From CAZDOD01 sp964506935 (lineage in GTDB: Bacteria > Desulfobacterota > Zymogenia > Zymogenales > Zymogenaceae), in NCBI GenBank assembly GCA_964506935.1, contig CAZDOD010000070.1:1-13684 (forward strand): a stretch of DNA of 13,684 bases. The letters run 5' to 3'. Each line of letters opens with the position of its first letter. Positions within the stretch are counted from its first letter, which is position 1. The position numbers were made by a program, and so were the translations under genes. Of the stretch, positions 13,122 through 13,684 are shown in pieces. A model generated the notes under the pieces. It ran no database searches, was not told the origin of the DNA, and was given only the letters and a program-made list of their open reading frames with translations.

Positions 13122-13618
13122 GATATATACCGATCCTTACGATGATCGTCTCTTCACTGATATTGGCTTTTTTTGGGTCTTTTCTATCTTTAGAAGCCTC
13201 CTCTAATGACACAAAGGACACAAATTTGATATCCTTCGAGTTCAAGAGCGGGGGTGCGTATCACATCAGCGGTCACGGGGAGTGGATCGTGAGCCTCAAA
13301 TCGGACGGCGTCTTCGAGATCTCCCACGACGTCGGCGGCGAAATAGAAGATTACGGGAGCTATGCCCTCACCGGCGAGGAGAGATCGAGGTTGTGGGGAC
13401 TTACCCTAAATTTTGATAGGGCGAAGATCGAATCGTCTGTCCGCATGGGGACGCCCGATGAAGTGATGTATATCATCATTGTAAAAGAAAACAATGAATC
13501 CCGAACCACAAACATCTGGATTGACGATGCGAGGGAGATAGACGAGGTCACGAAGCTAGTTGACTACATCGGTATTTTAATCGAGAAGTATACCGGCGTG
13601 GTGCCGGTGTTGAGGTGA
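13118..13618 (+). CDS. exported protein of unknown function coupled to the permease
   Basis: A 166-residue protein starting at GTG in the GTGA overlap with the permease stop; GGGGG lies about 7 bases upstream, so coupled translation is likely. The frame is open much further upstream, but that part is a shadow of the permease gene. Residues 2-28 form a signal peptide or membrane anchor (RYIPILTMIVSSLILAFFGSFLSLEASS). The mature part looks like strands (SFEFKSGGAYHI, EWIVSLKSDGVFEIS), then LTGEERSRLWGLTLNFDRAKI, strands (VMYIIIV, TNIWIDD) and a terminal helix. The layout loosely recalls small periplasmic inhibitor-like domains, but I recognise no family. ATG 13142 would be an alternative shorter start. 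Confidence 0.7.
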   Translation: MRYIPILTMIVSSLILAFFGSFLSLEASSNDTKDTNLISFEFKSGGAYHISGHGEWIVSLKSDGVFEISHDVGGEIEDYGSYALTGEERSRLWGLTLNFDRAKIESSVRMGTPDEVMYIIIVKENNESRTTNIWIDDAREIDEVTKLVDYIGILIEKYTGVVPVLR

Positions 13619-13684
13619 GGTGGATGTTTAATTTGCTTTTATTTCGGGATTTATTGGGATTCTGACAGTAGCAATAAAAGACTC

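Noticed and set aside
1..13684. CRISPR array, tRNA or rRNA genes, integrase or transposase
   Set aside because: I saw no regularly spaced repeats, no tRNA-like cloverleaf sequence and no recombinase motifs in any frame.

Overview
This window is a chromosomal stretch of a bacterium. Coding regions look mid-GC, intergenic spaces are AT-rich, and arginine codons AGG/AGA and isoleucine ATA are used freely. A lipobox lipoprotein, exported proteins and Shine-Dalgarno-driven TTG and GTG starts fit a Gram-negative bacterium. The FeoAB ferrous-iron transporter fits an anaerobe or microaerobe. A deltaproteobacterial (Desulfobacterota-like) origin is my guess from overall flavour and is not proven. I see no rRNA, tRNA, CRISPR array, transposase or phage structural genes.

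Left part (1-2700): a probable C-terminal tail of an upstream gene, then a DUF488 gene and a GTG-started DUF5131 (phage Gp37/Gp68-like) gene on the + strand. On the - strand are an outer-membrane-type lipoprotein with a Fur-box-like inverted repeat in its promoter, and a small HExxH metallopeptidase. Three GTAG-headed palindromic intergenic repeats lie around these two - strand genes.

Middle (2705-7972): an AT-rich gap ends in a strong sigma70-type promoter with an AGTTAG-N6-CTAACT inverted repeat at the expected transcription start. It drives feoA-feoB, which overlap, with feoB starting at TTG. Next come an intact calcineurin-like metallophosphoesterase, a YmdB/TIGR00282-family protein in which every recognisable metal ligand has been replaced (the most striking observation here), and an ICMT/PEMT-like membrane methyltransferase.

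Right part (8037-13618): a MobA-like nucleotidyltransferase (-) and a Gfo/Idh/MocA oxidoreductase (+) diverge from a 287-bp spacer with a good promoter on each strand. Downstream are a small exported protein resembling a double-psi beta-barrel, and a CoA-pyrophosphatase-like Nudix protein whose Nudix box is split by an insertion of about 36 residues. A histidine phosphatase (-) meets the Nudix gene tail to tail with a 4-bp overlap. Last come a half-size ArsP/DUF318-type permease and a translationally coupled exported protein, preceded by a promoter whose spacer is filled by a 7-bp inverted repeat.

Most genes look like independent housekeeping or accessory genes and not one large operon. The clear functional unit is feoAB; the permease plus exported-protein pair is a likely second one. 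I found no convincing large undescribed system. The best leads are the metal-less YmdB paralogue, the split Nudix box, the exported barrel-like protein and the operator candidates.
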